Shown here piece after piece: positions 6,142 through 7,194 of a stretch of 7,194 bases of DNA. How positions within the stretch are numbered: position 1 is the stretch's first letter; each line of letters begins with the position of its first letter. Origin of the DNA: Candidatus Sordicultor fermentans (GTDB lineage Bacteria > Atribacterota > Atribacteria > Atribacterales > Caldatribacteriaceae); the NCBI GenBank assembly GCA_002385475.1, contig DGDO01000063.1, positions 1 through 7,194 of the forward strand. The letters are read 5' to 3'. A program made the translations under genes and the position numbers. The notes below the pieces were generated by a model, which did no database searches, was not told where the DNA came from, and saw nothing but the letters and a program-made list of their open reading frames with translations.

Positions 6142-6715
6142 TCAATAATACCTCCATTTCCTCCCTGATCTTCTTCTCTACTTCTTCCACACTCCAACCT
6201 TTAACTTCAAAAGGAGGAGAAAAGGTCACCTGGATGGGGAAAGGACGGGGTATCTTCTTATCTCGGGGCAGGCTTTCATAAGTCCCCCGGATACCGGCTA
6301 CCACCACTGGCACTTCAGCGCGAAGAAGAAGCTTCAGGGCTCCTCTCTGGAAAGTTCCCAGTTCCCCCTGATTACGAGTTCCTTCGGGGAAAAGACCTAC
6401 TACTTTTCCCTCTTTAAGAAGAGAAAAAATCCTTTTCACTGCTTCCTTATCTCCTTCTCCCCGGTGAAGAGGAAAAGCTCCTAAACGCCGTAAGAAAAAG
6501 GAGACTAAAGGGTTACGGAAAAGTTCCTCTTTAGCTACAAAATGTACTCTCCGAGAAGAGGCACATCCCAGCACAATGGGGTCAAGATTGCTGGAATGGT
6601 TAGCCACCAAAATACAAGGCCCCTGCCTGGGAATATGATTTACCCCTTTCACTCGAAAAGAGAAAAAAACCTTCAACAAGAAAATGGCTAAATACTTACA
6701 TATATAATATATCAT
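6125..6715 (-). CDS. plsC: 1-acyl-sn-glycerol-3-phosphate acyltransferase (PlsC family)
   Basis: A 196-residue acyltransferase that transfers an acyl chain to lysophosphatidic acid to make phosphatidic acid in membrane phospholipid synthesis. A hydrophobic N-terminus (3-20) suggests peripheral or single-span membrane contact. All four family blocks are seen: NHSSNLD (39-45, the NHx4D catalytic pair H40 and D45), GAFPLHRGEGD (79-89, with R85), FPEGTRNQ (109-116, substrate phosphate binding; N replaces the more common S) and VPVVVAGIRG (135-144). The length is typical of short bacterial PlsC proteins. ATG 6715 follows AGGA (6724-6721) with 6-nt spacing. It is the first gene of a tight unit with the NHL and Memo genes, not next to cmk, rpsA or other phospholipid genes as is often seen. 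A related family member with another lysolipid acceptor remains possible. Confidence 0.92.
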   Translation of the reverse strand: MIYYICKYLAIFLLKVFFSFRVKGVNHIPRQGPCILVANHSSNLDPIVLGCASSRRVHFVAKEELFRNPLVSFFLRRLGAFPLHRGEGDKEAVKRIFSLLKEGKVVGLFPEGTRNQGELGTFQRGALKLLLRAEVPVVVAGIRGTYESLPRDKKIPRPFPIQVTFSPPFEVKGWSVEEVEKKIREEMEVLLSDEVQ

Positions 6716-7018
6716 TTCTCTTCCTATTTTACTCCCTTTCCTCTGTGAGGTTCTACTCCAATTTTAGAGAAAAATTCGGGGTATCAAAAGGTTCTGCATC
6801 AAAAACCGGATATACTGAATACTAAACTAAATTCCACCAAACAAGCTAAGACTTGAATCCATAACTTTTCCATTTTACCTTATCAAAATAAAACAGATAT
6901 AAAAAAGAATAGCAAATAAAAGCCCCACAAGCAACAATCAGAAATGAGGTTTCCAGAGAGAACTCCCCCTTCACAACCCCCCAAAGACAAAAAACAAAGA
7001 CTTAAATAAAAGTAACCT
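6716..7018. other. AT-rich region upstream of plsC
   Basis: No convincing promoter for the plsC operon could be pinned down; TATATC (6814-6809) is the nearest -10-like site, without a good -35 at 17 nt. The stretch is strongly T-rich on the minus strand. It holds only the small possible membrane frame listed separately. Confidence 0.3.
6846..6974 (-). CDS. Possible small membrane protein (doubtful)
   Basis: A minus-strand frame from GTG 6974 to TAG 6848-6846 gives 42 residues: a short charged lead (KGEFSLE), a hydrophobic span of about 20 residues (TSFLIVACGAFICYSFLYLF) and a charged tail (FDKVKWKSYGFK). This is the shape of a single-span microprotein. The frame is open upstream to a stop near 7001, which would add another hydrophobic segment. 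Against it: the start is GTG, the upstream G-run (TTTGGGGGGTT) is a poor ribosome binding site, and T-rich DNA gives hydrophobic frames by chance. It lies 130 nt upstream of plsC on the same strand. Confidence 0.2.
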   Translation of the reverse strand: MKGEFSLETSFLIVACGAFICYSFLYLFYFDKVKWKSYGFKS

Positions 7019-7043
7019 ACTGAGGAAAAAAGTGTCTCTCAGT
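7019..7043. repeat. Hairpin related to the palindrome at 620-643
   Basis: ACTGAG (7019-7024) and CTCAGT (7038-7043) pair perfectly over 6 bp around a 13-nt loop. The shared pattern ACTGRG...GTCTCTCyCAGT links it to the plus-strand palindrome at 620-643. In both places a copy of the GTCA...CCAgAG repeat follows within about 100 bases. Confidence 0.35.
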
Positions 7044-7084
7044 GGATTCCCAATTGAGGATTTCAGAAATGGTGAAAAAGGAGA

Positions 7085-7183
7085 CATTATTCCTGAATGG
7101 TTCTGTCATCCTTTTGTCGTCACCCCTGAGTGCCTCTATTGCCCCTTATCCGTCACCCCTGAGTGTTTCTACGAGGGGTCCAC
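7085..7183 (+). repeat. Three tandem diverged hairpin (REP-like) repeats, copies 2-4
   Basis: Three units of about 33 nt follow head to tail: ATTATTCCTGAATGGTTCTG (from 7086), GTCACCCCTGAGTGCCTCTA (from 7119) and GTCACCCCTGAGTGTTTCTA (from 7152). The last is complete: CCCCT (7156-7160) pairs with AGGGG (7174-7178) and GTCCACAG follows. The first two have lost their right arm. Copy 1 at 721-754 has the same flanks and loop but a TTCCTGA/TCAGGAA stem, so stem bases changed on both sides, as expected if pairing is kept. Confidence 0.55.
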
Positions 7184-7194
7184 AGTATTTAAAA

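Noticed and set aside
7085..7183. Tandem units of about 33 nt considered as a CRISPR array
   Set aside because: The units abut without unique spacers, are imperfect, and match a dispersed hairpin element elsewhere in the window.

Overview
This window looks like a piece of chromosome from an AT-rich anaerobic, possibly thermophilic bacterium. The basis is a family GH4 alpha-glucosidase that closely resembles, from memory, the Thermotoga maritima AglA protein, together with a Memo-family protein of the kind common in thermophilic and candidate-phylum bacteria and in archaea. The phylum cannot be fixed from the sequence; Thermotogota, Atribacterota or a similar lineage would all fit. All five intact protein genes lie on the minus strand. 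About two fifths of the window carries no intact protein gene, and most of the unusual content sits there.

From left to right: positions 1-490 hold a decayed minus-strand gene for an MNT-type nucleotidyltransferase (the antitoxin half of HEPN/MNT modules). It is split by the 3' end of an IS21-family istB gene plus what looks like the IS terminus. Positions 595-754 hold a sigma-70-type promoter overlapping a palindrome and a dispersed hairpin repeat. Positions 843-1038 hold the most interesting element: a convincing minus-strand transcription unit for a structured RNA of about 153-160 nt. It has a near-consensus promoter with a 17-bp spacer, a predicted +1 exactly at the first base of an 11-bp terminal stem, two or three perfect internal helices, and a run of seven U at the end. 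I cannot assign it to a family; a 6S-like RNA is one possibility. Positions 1040-1542 show nothing recognisable.

Positions 1543-1962 encode a small VOC/glyoxalase-fold metalloenzyme. Positions 2292-3755 encode the NAD- and metal-dependent GH4 alpha-glucosidase, which probably acts on malto-oligosaccharides in the cytoplasm. From 6715 down to 3920 runs a tight three-gene unit with overlapping or touching ends: a PlsC-type acyltransferase (phospholipid synthesis), a secreted and membrane-anchored six-blade NHL-propeller protein with TPR-like helices, and a Memo-family protein. The tight packing suggests co-transcription; the functional link between the three is not known.

The right end (6716-7194) is AT-rich. 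It contains a possible tiny membrane-protein reading frame, a hairpin resembling the one near 620, and three tandem, diverged copies of the same repeat family found at 721-754.
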